Assembly: GCF_025399895.1 (NCBI RefSeq)
Contig: NZ_JAODUA010000004.1
Location: 186,001 to 250,000, forward strand
DNA from: Streptomyces sp. ASQP_92
Lineage (GTDB): Bacteria; Actinomycetota; Actinomycetes; Streptomycetales; Streptomycetaceae
Direction of reading: 5' to 3'
DNA length: 64,000 nucleotides
Notes under the pieces: model-generated
Seen by the model: only the letters and a program-made list of their open reading frames with translations
The model's database searches: none
Told to the model about the DNA's origin: nothing
Shown: one piece after another, positions 56,148 through 64,000 of the stretch
Numbering within the stretch: the first letter of the stretch is position 1
How the letters are laid out: every line of letters starts with the position of its first letter
Translations under genes and position numbers: made by a program

Positions 56148-56888
56148 TCACTTCAGGTGTCGCGTGAAGAACTGCGCGGCGGCCTCCCCCGCGAACTGCG
56201 GGACACCGGCGTGGCCGCCCATATTGGCGTTCAGCGTCTTCTCCTTGGAGCCGAAGGCGTCGAACAGGTCCAGGGCTGCCTGACGGTCGTTGCCTTCGTC
56301 GTCCCACTGCAACAGGACGTGCAGCGGAATGGTGACCCGGCGGGCCTCCTCCACGATGGCGCGCGGGACGAAACTCCCGGCGAACAGGACGGCGGCCGAG
56401 ATACGTGGTTCGACCACCGCCAGCCGGGTCCCGATGGAGATCACTCCCCCTGAGTACCCGACGGGACCGCCGAGTTCGGGTAGCGACAGGAGGGCGTCCA
56501 GGGCGCCCTGCCATTCGGGTACCGCCTTGTCGACCAGGGGGAGGACGAGGGCGTCGATGATCTCGTCGGTGACCGGCTCACCGGCCTGCATCGCCCGGCG
56601 CAGGTCGGCGAGGGCCTGCTCGGCGGCGGGCGAGCGGGGCCGGTCGCCGCTGCCGGGGAGCTCGATGGTGGCGGAGGCGAAGCCGTCCGCCGCTGCGTGC
56701 CGGGCCCGGGCCACCAGACGGGGGTACGCCTTGCGCAGCCCGAGGGGAGGGGGGCCGAGCAGGATCAGCGGCGCCGGGGCGGACGGGGACGCGGACGCAG
56801 GCGTCCACAGGATGCCGGGGATCTCACCGAGAGTGAATTCGCGCTCGAGGACGGCGCCTTCGAGATGCTGTTCAGACGTGAATTGCAT
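56148..56888 (-). CDS. Dienelactone-hydrolase-family alpha/beta hydrolase
   Basis: A 246-residue hydrolase: PLILLGPPPLGLRKAYPRLV, SATIELPGSGDRPRSP, the nucleophile elbow GPVGYSGGVISIGT with Ser in the YSGG position, LLQWDDEGNDRQAALDLFDA with the acid, and GGHAGVPQFAGEAAAQF with the His. It is typical of DLH-like or esterase enzymes. Start at MQFTSEQHLEGA behind GAAAGG; MALPKGTI eight codons earlier is a less favoured alternative. It ends at the double terminator. Confidence 0.84.
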   Translation of the reverse strand: MQFTSEQHLEGAVLEREFTLGEIPGILWTPASASPSAPAPLILLGPPPLGLRKAYPRLVARARHAAADGFASATIELPGSGDRPRSPAAEQALADLRRAMQAGEPVTDEIIDALVLPLVDKAVPEWQGALDALLSLPELGGPVGYSGGVISIGTRLAVVEPRISAAVLFAGSFVPRAIVEEARRVTIPLHVLLQWDDEGNDRQAALDLFDAFGSKEKTLNANMGGHAGVPQFAGEAAAQFFTRHLK

Positions 56889-57139
56889 GATCGTGCCTTT
56901 CGGAAGTGCCATGGAACGGCGCTCCCGGACGATCTATCGCCCGACCGTGGCCCCAGAGGGGAGCACCCATGTCGATACTGCGTTCACGGGTACCACCTCC
57001 TCGGTCTCTTGCACGGCCTCCGGAAACGTAGCAGTGGTTGTCGGGGTTGCGCCAACGGTTTATCGCGGCGGCTCTGTCACTGGACATCTGCGGAAAACCG
57101 TTCGCCGAGCTCGCCCGGTACAGGTCATGATGCGCGCTT

Positions 57140-57850
57140 GTGACGATGATCAACCGACTGATGATCCAGGCCGGTGCTCGCAACAACGCCGAGTGGTGTG
57201 CGCCGATGAGCCGGTCGCACGGCGTGACCGGCGAGTTCGGAAGTCAGGCGTGGACCGTCCCGACCCGGCCACCCCTGTACTACCCGGACGCGGTGACGCT
57301 GGTGCCGGGGGCCGACACCGGCGCGCTGGTCGACCGCATCGACACCGCCGTCGCCGGGGCCGGCATCAAGGACAGTTTCGCCGACCTCGACCTGTCGGGG
57401 GCCGGTTTCGAGGTGTTGTTCCATGCGCAGTGGATACATCGCCCCGCGGGTCCCGCGGCCACCTCGTCCGACCTCGCGTGGGACGTGGTCGACGACCTGG
57501 ACTCGCTGCGGGCATGGGCCCTTGCCTGGGATGACGGGGATGGCAACGCGGACCTTTTCCGGGCCGAATTGCTCGAGGATCCGGGCACGTCCCTGCTCGT
57601 GGGGTACTCCGCCGACGGCCAGGTGGCCGCCGGTGCTGTGGCAAGCCGCAGTGAGAGCGTTGTCGGGATCTCCAACGTCTTCGCGGTGGAGGGTGGCGCC
57701 GACCGAGCCTGGCCGGTGCTGCTTGACGCAGTGCATCGGCTCTTTCCCGCCCTGCCCGTGGTGGGCTACGAACACGGAGCGGACTTGGACGCCGCTGTCC
57801 GTCATGGGTTCGAGGCCATCGGCCCGTTGCGTGTCTGGCTGCACGGATAG
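57140..57850 (+). CDS. GNAT-like hypothetical protein (236 aa)
   Basis: The N-terminal half (IQAGARNNAEWCAPMSRSHG, PTRPPLYYPDAVTLVPG) and a C-terminal half resembling a degenerate GNAT fold (SLLVGYSADGQVAAGAVASR, HRLFPALPVVGYEHGADLDA, VRHGFEAIGPLRVW) are familiar from Streptomyces proteins of unknown substrate. The acetyl-CoA loop is not clear. GTG start (VTMINRLMIQAGAR); MIQAGARNNAEW is a possible later start. Confidence 0.7.
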   Translation: MTMINRLMIQAGARNNAEWCAPMSRSHGVTGEFGSQAWTVPTRPPLYYPDAVTLVPGADTGALVDRIDTAVAGAGIKDSFADLDLSGAGFEVLFHAQWIHRPAGPAATSSDLAWDVVDDLDSLRAWALAWDDGDGNADLFRAELLEDPGTSLLVGYSADGQVAAGAVASRSESVVGISNVFAVEGGADRAWPVLLDAVHRLFPALPVVGYEHGADLDAAVRHGFEAIGPLRVWLHG

Positions 57851-58011
57851 CGGGTCGGCCGGTCACGTTCCGTCCCGCCCGGCCGGGCTACCGGGATGTC
57901 CTGGGCCCACCGCGGGCACCGCGCCCCGGACAAGGACTTCGTGCGGGAACATCGCCAACTACCGGCTCGTACCGAGCAGTTCACCCGAGCCGCCTGCCGA
58001 GCGGCGAAGCT

Positions 58012-58572
58012 CTACGGGAGTTGCTCCCACACGGTTCGGGTGAGTTCGTACTCGACTTCACCGTGCTCGGAGCCTTCGATCGCCTCCGGCCAGTCCCCGC
58101 TGAAGTTGCGGAGAAATGACAGGCCCGCCTTCTCCATCACACGCCGGGATCCCGTGTTGACCGCCATGGTGTTCGCCGTCACCCGCTCCACCCCGAGTGC
58201 CGTGAAGCCCTTGCGGATCAAAGCCCGTGATCCCTCGGTGGCGTAGCCGTTGCCCCAGGCCGCCTTGTTCAGCCGGTAACCGAGTTCTGCCACGGCGGGG
58301 TTGAGGTCGTCCAGGGGGCGGAGTTCGAACCAGCCCAGGAAGAGGCCGGCGGCCTTCTCCTCCGCGGCCCAGTAGCCCCGGGTCCCGAAGCACGGGTAGT
58401 CGTGGAGGAGCCTGGGGAGGGTCTGTGCCTGGATCGCCGCGCGGCTCGTGGGCCGACCGCCGTTGATGAAGCGCATGACGTCGGGGTCGTTGTCCAGTGC
58501 CAGCAGATGGTCGACGTCAGCCTCGGTGAACGCGCGCAGCACGAGCCGTTCGGTCTCCAGGAAAATGTTCAT
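58012..58572 (-). CDS. GNAT family N-acetyltransferase (RimJ/RimL-like)
   Basis: A 186-residue acetyltransferase: FLETERLVLRAFTEADVDHL, the acetyl-CoA-binding region YRLNKAAWGNGYATEGSRAL with W-G-x-G-Y-A-T-E typical of RimJ/L-like GNATs, and VTANTMAVNTGSRRVMEKAG. Start at MNIFLETERLVL; the upstream frame has no similarity. Substrate unknown. Confidence 0.88.
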   Translation of the reverse strand: MNIFLETERLVLRAFTEADVDHLLALDNDPDVMRFINGGRPTSRAAIQAQTLPRLLHDYPCFGTRGYWAAEEKAAGLFLGWFELRPLDDLNPAVAELGYRLNKAAWGNGYATEGSRALIRKGFTALGVERVTANTMAVNTGSRRVMEKAGLSFLRNFSGDWPEAIEGSEHGEVEYELTRTVWEQLP

Positions 58573-58661
58573 GCCCCGATCTTCATCACGGGCAGGCCGA
58601 CCCACCACCGGATTTTCGCAGCAGGTCCGGCGCACAGGGCGGTGGTGGTTCGTGAACTTGA

Positions 58662-58880
58662 CTACCGCAGTGCGGCGTTGCGCTGCCTGGAGGACCGCAA
58701 CCACAGGGCCACGCACCAGGATGTGACCACCAGCGCGGCTGCCAACGCTGTGGGCCGCCACCCCCGGTAGATCCCCGCGAAGTCGGTGACGAATCGCATC
58801 GCGACGGTGAATACGGCCCAAATCGCCAACCCGCCAAGGGCGTTAGCCGCCCATCCCTGTCGTCGCATGGCGGTGAGCAT
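58662..58880 (-). CDS. Small membrane protein (72 aa)
   Basis: Two hydrophobic segments, about residues 10-32 and 45-60 (AANALGGLAIWAVFTVAMRF and PTALAAALVVTSWCVALWLR), with a positive C-terminus (RSSRQRNAALR). No family recognised. Start MLTAMRRQGWAANA; MRRQGW is a possible second start. The promoter is not evident. Confidence 0.6.
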   Translation of the reverse strand: MLTAMRRQGWAANALGGLAIWAVFTVAMRFVTDFAGIYRGWRPTALAAALVVTSWCVALWLRSSRQRNAALR

Positions 58881-59091
58881 ATCTGTAGGCCGTCAGAGAA
58901 CAGACCGGCAGGGATGAGGCCGTCAGACCGCGTTCTGGATCTGCCGTTCCGCCGCGCTCCCGACCGGGACGGGACCTTGTCCGTTGTCCCTCGCCTCCAC
59001 CTGCCGTGACCGGTCGCAACCCCAGCAGCGCACGGACGTTGCCGGGCGCGGGTCGGCAAAAGGGCCCCACGTTTCGGATCATTGCGTGCGT

Positions 59092-59457
59092 TCACGAGCG
59101 ACCGCGAGTGGGCGGTGGTCCTTCCAGGGTGAGGAGGTAGCCGTTCGGCGTCCTGAGCTGCACTGTCCAAAAGCCCCCCGGGTGCGGCTCAGGGCCGCGG
59201 AGGACCGTCAGCCCACGCCGCAGGGCGAGGTCGTGCACCGCGTGCACGTCCGAGACCTCGATCTGCCAGGCCAGGTCCCACGGTGGCACGCGGTACTGCG
59301 CCACCCGAGGTTTCTGCACCCCGAACAACACAGGCCCGCACCGCAGAGACGTAGAACCGGAATGGGTAATTTCGGCGGTAAAGCCCAACGCGGCATAGAA
59401 CGCTACCTCCCCCTCGACATCGACCACAGGTAACACAGGCAGAAGACGCTTGAACAC
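59092..59457 (-). CDS. VOC superfamily (glyoxalase/bleomycin-resistance) protein with a TTA codon
   Basis: A 121-residue single VOC module: FKRLLPVLPVVDVEGEVAFY, AALGFTAEITHSGSTSLRCG, EVSDVHAVHDLALRRGLTVL and FWTVQLRTPNGYLLTLEGPP. Such proteins dimerise to form a metal- or drug-binding cup. GTG start behind GGAGG. Codon 9 is TTA (59431-59433), rare in Streptomyces and read by bldA tRNA. It lies beside the lanthipeptide locus but reads away from it; a resistance or modification role is possible and unproven. Confidence 0.8.
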   Translation of the reverse strand: MFKRLLPVLPVVDVEGEVAFYAALGFTAEITHSGSTSLRCGPVLFGVQKPRVAQYRVPPWDLAWQIEVSDVHAVHDLALRRGLTVLRGPEPHPGGFWTVQLRTPNGYLLTLEGPPPTRGRS

Positions 59458-60509
59458 ACTGCCTCCACGACACCGCACCAGAGGCGACAAAGCTACCCCA
59501 CGTCCGGGCCACGTCCGCGCGAGCCCGGCCAGGTCGGCGCTACGGTCCCAGCACCGCATCTCAAGGGAGCCGTAAGGGTGACGAATTCTTTCCACTCACC
59601 CCGCCCTTGACCTTTTCCGCTTCGCCACCACGCCCTGACAGCGCCCAGGGCGTACAAACTCCGCGCCCTCTGCACGAGTGGACAAGCGGATGACTTAAGG
59701 GCGCTTACCAATACCATGAGGACGGAAAGGGGGCTGCAACGAATTGGGGATTCACGGCTCCGGCCGAACCCGGTGTCGCGCACGTCGAGGTCGGCGGGTC
59801 CTTCGGGTACTCGACATCACGCCGGACTTCGCCGTACGTCGGCTCGCCGGGAGGTCGCCCCAGCTGGACGGGCTCACCGATTCTCGCCAGTTCATGGGTC
59901 GGGTCCGCAACGACCCAAGGTTGAGCAACTCACCAATTCTCGATCAGAACGCGGACCAGCTCAGCTCACGCGCAGCGCCAGACGAGTTGACGCTTCAATA
60001 TCTTTCGCTCCGGGAATTGCAGTCCTCTCCCGGTCGGCAATATGGCCGAATTACTCCCCCAAAGCCGAGAAGGAGAATCTTGGCGGGATCCCGCTCTTTA
60101 CCGCGTACCGGGAGCGGACGAAGCTGTGGGGCGAACAGGTCACGCCAGCACGCTCCTCACAGGCACAATTTTCACGGCCAGGCAATTTTCGATCCATTGG
60201 CATTGCGGCCTGGAGTTGCACAACAGTCGCGTTATCGCTGTTTCGCCCGAACGCATCGTGCCCACCGGAGATACTGACCCGAAATATCCACCATTCCTCC
60301 ATGAGCAACTTCTGCAACACCATCGTACAGATGAATTCTTCCACCATGGCGAAGTCGTGCGCCCCCATCTGCGCCGGACTGCGCCATCCATTTTCCAGTG
60401 CCACCATGCGCCAGCGGGGACGAGTACCTTTCCCCCGGCCGAGGCTATACGTTTTCCTGTTACCGAAGGCATATTCCACCAGCGGTTTTCACCGTTGAGA
60501 GGGACGCGC
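59458..60509. other. Leader region of the lanthipeptide locus, no recognisable gene
   Basis: About 1.05 kb, AT-richer than neighbouring coding DNA. Reading frames here are long by chance but show no family features or plausible start. It holds a 14-bp direct repeat (CTCACCGATTCTCG near 59873 and CTCACCAATTCTCG near 59929, one mismatch) and an inverted repeat TGGGTCG / CGACCCA at 59895-59917 between them. It probably contains the promoter(s) of lanL and the regulatory input for the locus. Confidence 0.55.
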
Positions 60510-63182
60510 ATGACGAGTCACGCAACCGAGCTCGATCTCGAAGTTCTGCTCCGCCGGGCCCTGGAGGCAACGGCCACGAGCGCGTGCTGGACGGTCGACG
60601 TGGACGAGACCTGGTGCCACCTCTCGCGCCCGTCCGGCATTCGACGTCAACAGGGCTGGAAACTTCACGTGTCCGCGACCGCGGCCTCGGCGCCGGAAGT
60701 CCTCGTGAAGGTTCTGGACGTGCTGCTGCGCGAGGAGTCGACATTCAAGTTCGCCCGGTCGCTCGAACAAGTCGGTGCGCTCAACTCCCGTGCCACGCCG
60801 CGGGGTAGTTCCGGAAAGTTCATCACGGTCTACCCGCCCTCCGACGACGAAGCTGCCCGTCTGGCGCTCGGCTTGCACAGGGCCACCGCGGGCCTCACCG
60901 GTCCCCGAATCCTGTCGGACCAGCCGTACGCCCCCCAAAGCCTGGTGCATTACCGCTACGGAGCGTTCGTCGGCCGGCGCAGGGTGTCCGAGCACGGCCT
61001 GCTCGTCTGGTTCATCGAGGATCCGGACGGAAATCCCGTCGAGGACAAACGGACCGGGCAGTACGCACCGCCGCCATGGGCGGTCAGTCCCTTCCCTGTT
61101 TCGGTGCCGCTTCCCCCGCAGCGGGAGAAGGCGGCGAGCAGCCCCGTCCTGCTCGGCGGCCGGTTCTCGGTCCGGGAAGCGATCCGGCACACGAACAAGG
61201 GCGGCGTCTACCGGGGCACGGACATGACCACGGGCGCTGCGGTGGTGCTCAAGGAGGCCCGGCCGCACGTCGACGGCGACGCGTCGGGCTTCGACGTCCG
61301 CGACTGGTTACGGGCCGAGGCGCGGGCGCTGGAAAAGCTCAAGGGCACCGGCCTTGCCCCCGAGCCGCTCGCGCTGTTCGAGACGGGTGGGCACCTGTTC
61401 CTCGCCCAGGAGGAAGTGCCGGGCGTGCCCCTCACCACATGGGTCGCCGAACACTTCCGTGACATCGGAAGCGAACGCTACCGAGCCGACGCGCTCGCCC
61501 AGGCCGGACGTTTGGTGGATCTGGTCGCCTCGGCGCACGCCCACGGTTGGGTCCTGAGGGATTTCACGCCCGGCAACGTCATGGTCCGCCCCGACGGGGA
61601 ACTGCGCCTCATCGATCTGGAGCTCGCCGTCCTGGAGGGCGACCACATGCTCCCGACCACGGTGGGGACGCCCTGCTTCAGTGCGCCAGAACGCTTGGAG
61701 GGCGCTCCCGTCGCGCGGAGCGCCGACTACTACAGCCTCGGCGCCACGATGTGTTTCGTACTCGCCGGGAAGGTGGCGAACCTGCTGGTCGAGGAGCCGG
61801 CCACCCGGCCCGCGGAGGAACGGTTCGCCGACTGGCTGACCACCTGCGGCGCCATGCTGCGGCTGCCGGACGGCGTGACCGACGTGATCCTCGGGCTGAT
61901 GAGGGACGACCCCGCCGAGCGCCTGGACCCGGCAGCGGCCCGAGAGGCCCTGCGCAAGGTGAACCCGGCGCGGCCCGTGCGCTCCGCACGCGAGCCTGCC
62001 CGTACCGGGGCGATACCCGACGCGACGCAGGTCGCGATCGCCGGAATCGTGAACCACCTCGTCGACTCCATGACCCCAGCCGACGACGGGCGGTTGTGGC
62101 CCGTGTCCACGCTGGCGGGCGAGGCCGGCCCCTGCACGGTGCAACAAGGCGCGGCAGGGGTGCTGGCGGTGCTGACCCGGTACTACGAGGTCACCGCCGA
62201 TCCTCGCCTGCCGGAGCTCATCTCCACCGCGGGCCATTGGATCGCGGGGCGCGTCGACACCCGTTCCATACGTCCGGGCCTGCACTTCGGCGGTCGGGGG
62301 ACGGCCTGGGCGCTGTACGACGCCGGGCGTGCCGTCGGCGACGACGAACTCGCGGACCGGGCCGTGGCTCTGGCCCTGGCGCCGCTGGAGTCGACCCCCA
62401 GCTACGACGTCACGCACGGTTCCGCGGGCAGTGGTCTCGCCGCCGTCCATCTGTGGCACCGAACCCATGACCCGCGTTTGGCCGACGTGATCGTCGCCGA
62501 CGCCGACCGCCTTGCCGCCGCCGCACGGGCGGAGCCCGCCGGTGTGAGTTGGCCGGTTCCCGCGGAGGCCGTGTCCCAAGAGGCCGGCAAACGCTATCTC
62601 GGCTTCGCACACGGCACGGCGGGCATCGGATGCTTCCTCCTCGCCGCCGCGGCCGTCTCGAACCGGCGGGAGCACCTGCAACTGGCCGTAGCGGCCGGGG
62701 AATCCTTGGCGGCCGATGTCCTGATGGTCGGACGAACAGCGCAGTGGCCGGCCCAGGCCGGGGACGTGCCCACAGCCCCCTACTGGTGCCATGGTGCGGC
62801 CGGCATCGGTTCGTTCCTGATCCGACTCTGGCAGGCGACCGGGGACGAGCGGTTCGGCGACCTGGCCCACCATGCGGCCCGAGCGGTCATGGAGCGCGCC
62901 TCACGCGCCGCCCTCACCCAGTGCCACGGTCTCGCCGGCAATGGCGACTTCCTCCTCGACATGGCCGAAGCCACCGGCGACCCGGACTATCGCGTGATGG
63001 CCGACGACCTGGCCACCCTCATTGCCACCGAACGCGCACACCGCGGAACGCACGTCGTGTTCCCCAACGAACACGGCAGGGTCTCCACCAGCTGGAGCGA
63101 CGGAGCCTCGGGAATCCTGGCGTTCCTGCTGCGCTCCCGCCACCCGAGCCCCCGGCACTGGATGATCCAGCAGCCGGGTTGA
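60510..63182 (+). CDS. lanL: Class IV lanthionine synthetase LanL
   Basis: An 890-residue three-domain enzyme that makes the rings of a lanthipeptide. N-terminal phosphoSer/Thr lyase domain (~1-200), Ser/Thr kinase (~210-475) with Lys248 in VVLKEARP, catalytic Asp351 in RDFTPGN and Asp369 in LIDLE, then a LanC-like cyclase (~500-890) with His701 in AHGTAG and zinc ligands Cys760 (WCHG) and Cys805-His806 (QCHG). Intact zinc ligands separate it from class III LanKC. Ser/Thr in the precursor are phosphorylated, eliminated, and closed by Cys. Codon 267 is TTA (61308-61310). The start at MTSHATELDLEVL follows GAGAGGG; the frame is open 156 codons earlier without family similarity. Confidence 0.95.
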   Translation: MTSHATELDLEVLLRRALEATATSACWTVDVDETWCHLSRPSGIRRQQGWKLHVSATAASAPEVLVKVLDVLLREESTFKFARSLEQVGALNSRATPRGSSGKFITVYPPSDDEAARLALGLHRATAGLTGPRILSDQPYAPQSLVHYRYGAFVGRRRVSEHGLLVWFIEDPDGNPVEDKRTGQYAPPPWAVSPFPVSVPLPPQREKAASSPVLLGGRFSVREAIRHTNKGGVYRGTDMTTGAAVVLKEARPHVDGDASGFDVRDWLRAEARALEKLKGTGLAPEPLALFETGGHLFLAQEEVPGVPLTTWVAEHFRDIGSERYRADALAQAGRLVDLVASAHAHGWVLRDFTPGNVMVRPDGELRLIDLELAVLEGDHMLPTTVGTPCFSAPERLEGAPVARSADYYSLGATMCFVLAGKVANLLVEEPATRPAEERFADWLTTCGAMLRLPDGVTDVILGLMRDDPAERLDPAAAREALRKVNPARPVRSAREPARTGAIPDATQVAIAGIVNHLVDSMTPADDGRLWPVSTLAGEAGPCTVQQGAAGVLAVLTRYYEVTADPRLPELISTAGHWIAGRVDTRSIRPGLHFGGRGTAWALYDAGRAVGDDELADRAVALALAPLESTPSYDVTHGSAGSGLAAVHLWHRTHDPRLADVIVADADRLAAAARAEPAGVSWPVPAEAVSQEAGKRYLGFAHGTAGIGCFLLAAAAVSNRREHLQLAVAAGESLAADVLMVGRTAQWPAQAGDVPTAPYWCHGAAGIGSFLIRLWQATGDERFGDLAHHAARAVMERASRAALTQCHGLAGNGDFLLDMAEATGDPDYRVMADDLATLIATERAHRGTHVVFPNEHGRVSTSWSDGASGILAFLLRSRHPSPRHWMIQQPG

Positions 63183-63234
63183 ACGACAGCGGCCCCAGCG
63201 CCGTTGTCGACACCTCGCAGAGAAGGAGATTGGC

Positions 63235-63390
63235 ATGGAAATCCAAGACCTTGAGGTTCTGGCCCACTTGCACGCCCTTCCGGAGACCGACCCGGTAGGC
63301 GTCGACGAGGCTCAGTTCGGCGGGACGTGCGCGTGCACCGGCCTGCTGACGCTTCTCAACACCGTCTGTGTCGGTGTGAGCTGTTCCTAG
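63235..63390 (+). CDS. lanA: Class IV lanthipeptide precursor peptide (venezuelin-like)
   Basis: A 51-residue precursor with a leader carrying the conserved LAHLHALPETDPVGVD segment and a core ending in GVSCS. The core from about Gly29 has Thr31, Cys32, Cys34, Thr35, Thr39, Thr43, Cys45, Ser49, Cys50 and Ser51: up to six hydroxyl donors and four thiols, so four thioether rings are possible. Leader and LLTLLNTVC segment match venezuelin-type precursors as I recall them; Ala33, Thr35 and the terminal Ser51 look different. Strong AGAAGGAG site. It lies 52 bp after lanL and before a hairpin and the exporter gene. Confidence 0.93.
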   Translation: MEIQDLEVLAHLHALPETDPVGVDEAQFGGTCACTGLLTLLNTVCVGVSCS

Positions 63391-63399
63391 CCCATGAAC

Positions 63400-63450
63400 C
63401 TCCGGTCGGTGGCCCGCCTCGGCGGCCGCCGACCGGAGCGACGGCCGCCG
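63400..63450 (+). terminator. Compound hairpin after the precursor gene
   Basis: A 10-bp stem CTCCGGTCGG (63400-63409) pairs with CCGACCGGAG (63429-63438), overlapping a second dyad CGGCGGCCG / CGGCCGCCG (63420-63428 and 63442-63450). The two stems are mutually exclusive. It likely terminates part of the transcription after the precursor gene, giving more precursor than exporter mRNA. Confidence 0.7.
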
Positions 63451-63496
63451 GGGCCGGCAGGCCTGCGGACGACACTCCCGTAGACAAGGACCGACC

Positions 63497-64000
63497 ATGC
63501 GGCCCCAAGCCGAGGACGACGCCTCCACCCGAGCCGGCCGGCCGCCGGTCACCCTCATGAGCCCCGCTCGTCCGGAGCCCGAGAGCCCGTCCGCGTACGC
63601 CATCAGGACGCGGGGTCTGGTGAAGAGCTACCCGGCCCCCGGCGGAACCACCATCGATGCCGTGCGCGGGCTTGACCTGGACGTGCTGCGCGGTGAGACG
63701 TTCGCCTTCCTCGGCCCCAACGGCGCGGGGAAGTCGACCACCATCGCCCTGCTGTGCGCCCTGGCCCGTCCGACGGCCGGAGAGGCCACGGTGGCGGGCG
63801 TCGATGTGCTCAGGCAACCGGACCAGGTACGGAGACGGGTCGGGATGCTCTTCCAACACAGCGCTCTGGACCCGGATCTGACGGCCCAACAGTCTCTTTT
63901 CATTCACGCGCGTCTCTACGGTCTGCGTCGTCGCGACGCGCGCCTGCGCACCGCCGAGACCCTTGAACACGTCGGGCTCATCGACCGGCGGCGGTCCCCC
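63497..64000 (+). CDS. ABC transporter ATP-binding protein (LanT-type), right-edge partial
   Basis: The first 168 residues of an ABC ATPase: YAIRTRGLVKSYPAPGG, Walker A LGPNGAGKSTT (residues 72-82), VRRRVGMLFQHSALDPDLTA with the Q-loop and LTAQQSLFIHARLYGL. It belongs to the DrrA/CcmA-type drug and peptide exporter group. It follows the precursor, so it likely exports the lanthipeptide or gives immunity; the partner permease is outside the window. ATG start follows AAGGACC; the first 30 residues are disordered, and MSPARPEPES at codon 21 is an alternative start. Confidence 0.9.
   Translation, partial: MRPQAEDDASTRAGRPPVTLMSPARPEPESPSAYAIRTRGLVKSYPAPGGTTIDAVRGLDLDVLRGETFAFLGPNGAGKSTTIALLCALARPTAGEATVAGVDVLRQPDQVRRRVGMLFQHSALDPDLTAQQSLFIHARLYGLRRRDARLRTAETLEHVGLIDRRRSP

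Noticed and set aside
59744..60277. Possible ParB/StrR-like regulator upstream of lanL (segment with SPQLDG)
   Set aside because: Only a short resemblance; the rest of the frame has no regulator features and no start signal.
60051..60479. 142-residue minus-strand frame in the lanL leader
   Set aside because: No recognisable motif, no ribosome-binding site, and codon use is not biased like real genes here.
60042..60509. 156-codon N-terminal extension of LanL
   Set aside because: No lyase or other family similarity; a good ribosome-binding site lies before MTSHATELD, and class IV synthetases are normally about 850-930 residues.

Overview
The window is about 72% GC with strong third-position GC bias, GTG and TTG starts, SARP/AfsR, PadR, MmyB-type and HxlR regulators, an HPII catalase and a venezuelin-type class IV lanthipeptide locus. 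This points to a Streptomyces chromosome, probably an arm or arm-proximal region: the gene order is patchwork, there are many short divergent regulator-target pairs, and several gene remnants are scattered between intact genes. No rRNA, tRNA, CRISPR array, origin or intact mobile element was seen.

Layout. 0-16.8 kb: a UvrA2-like ATPase (cut by the left edge) behind a pyrimidine-dimer glycosylase-family protein; a PIG-L deacetylase; an aldo/keto reductase convergent with a pyruvate-oxidase-type ThDP enzyme across a terminator; a membrane-anchored glutamate-synthase-domain protein; a YbdK-type carboxylate-amine ligase; a HATPase anti-sigma-like protein; a NYN protein; the GlgX debranching enzyme; an MpaB-family oxygenase and a DUF1360 protein. 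17-19.3 kb: a large-subunit catalase with its own terminator. 19.5-24.9 kb: a compact biosynthetic locus of two stand-alone condensation-domain proteins, divergent from a methyltransferase, an acyl carrier protein and one ketosynthase. 24.9-28.7 kb: a degenerate patch with a MerR tail, an octanucleotide tandem repeat, an intact PadR/HAAS pair behind a palindromic operator, and a frameshifted IS5-family transposase tail. 28.7-38.2 kb: single metabolic genes (hydrolase, DUF1801, two-module VOC, DUF3626, methyltransferase, ATP-binding kinase-like), a TetR regulator divergent from a reductase, and an internally deleted SDR coupled to an atypical SDR and divergent from an MmyB-type regulator. 38.2-46.9 kb: a 1049-residue SARP-NB-ARC-TPR regulator, divergent from a small secreted protein, then exported proteins, a serine hydrolase and an alpha/beta hydrolase divergent from an AraC regulator. 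47-59.5 kb: an HxlR regulator divergent from a hydrolase, GNATs, methyltransferases, an inositol-phosphatase-like protein divergent from a LysR regulator, a YbaK-type deacylase, a dienelactone-hydrolase-like protein and a VOC protein. 59.5-64 kb: the lanthipeptide locus: a 1-kb leader without a recognisable gene, class IV synthetase LanL, a 51-residue precursor, and the start of an ABC exporter.

How genes work together. LanL, the precursor and the exporter form one biosynthetic unit. The SARP gene has two TTA codons within its first nine codons, lanL has one, and the VOC gene beside lanL has one. TTA is rare in such genomes and is read by the bldA tRNA, so these genes are probably tied to development. 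The most novel candidate is the two-condensation-domain / methyltransferase / ACP / ketosynthase locus: it has no chain-length factor, reductase, adenylation domain or acyl-CoA ligase nearby, so its product cannot be guessed from a familiar template.
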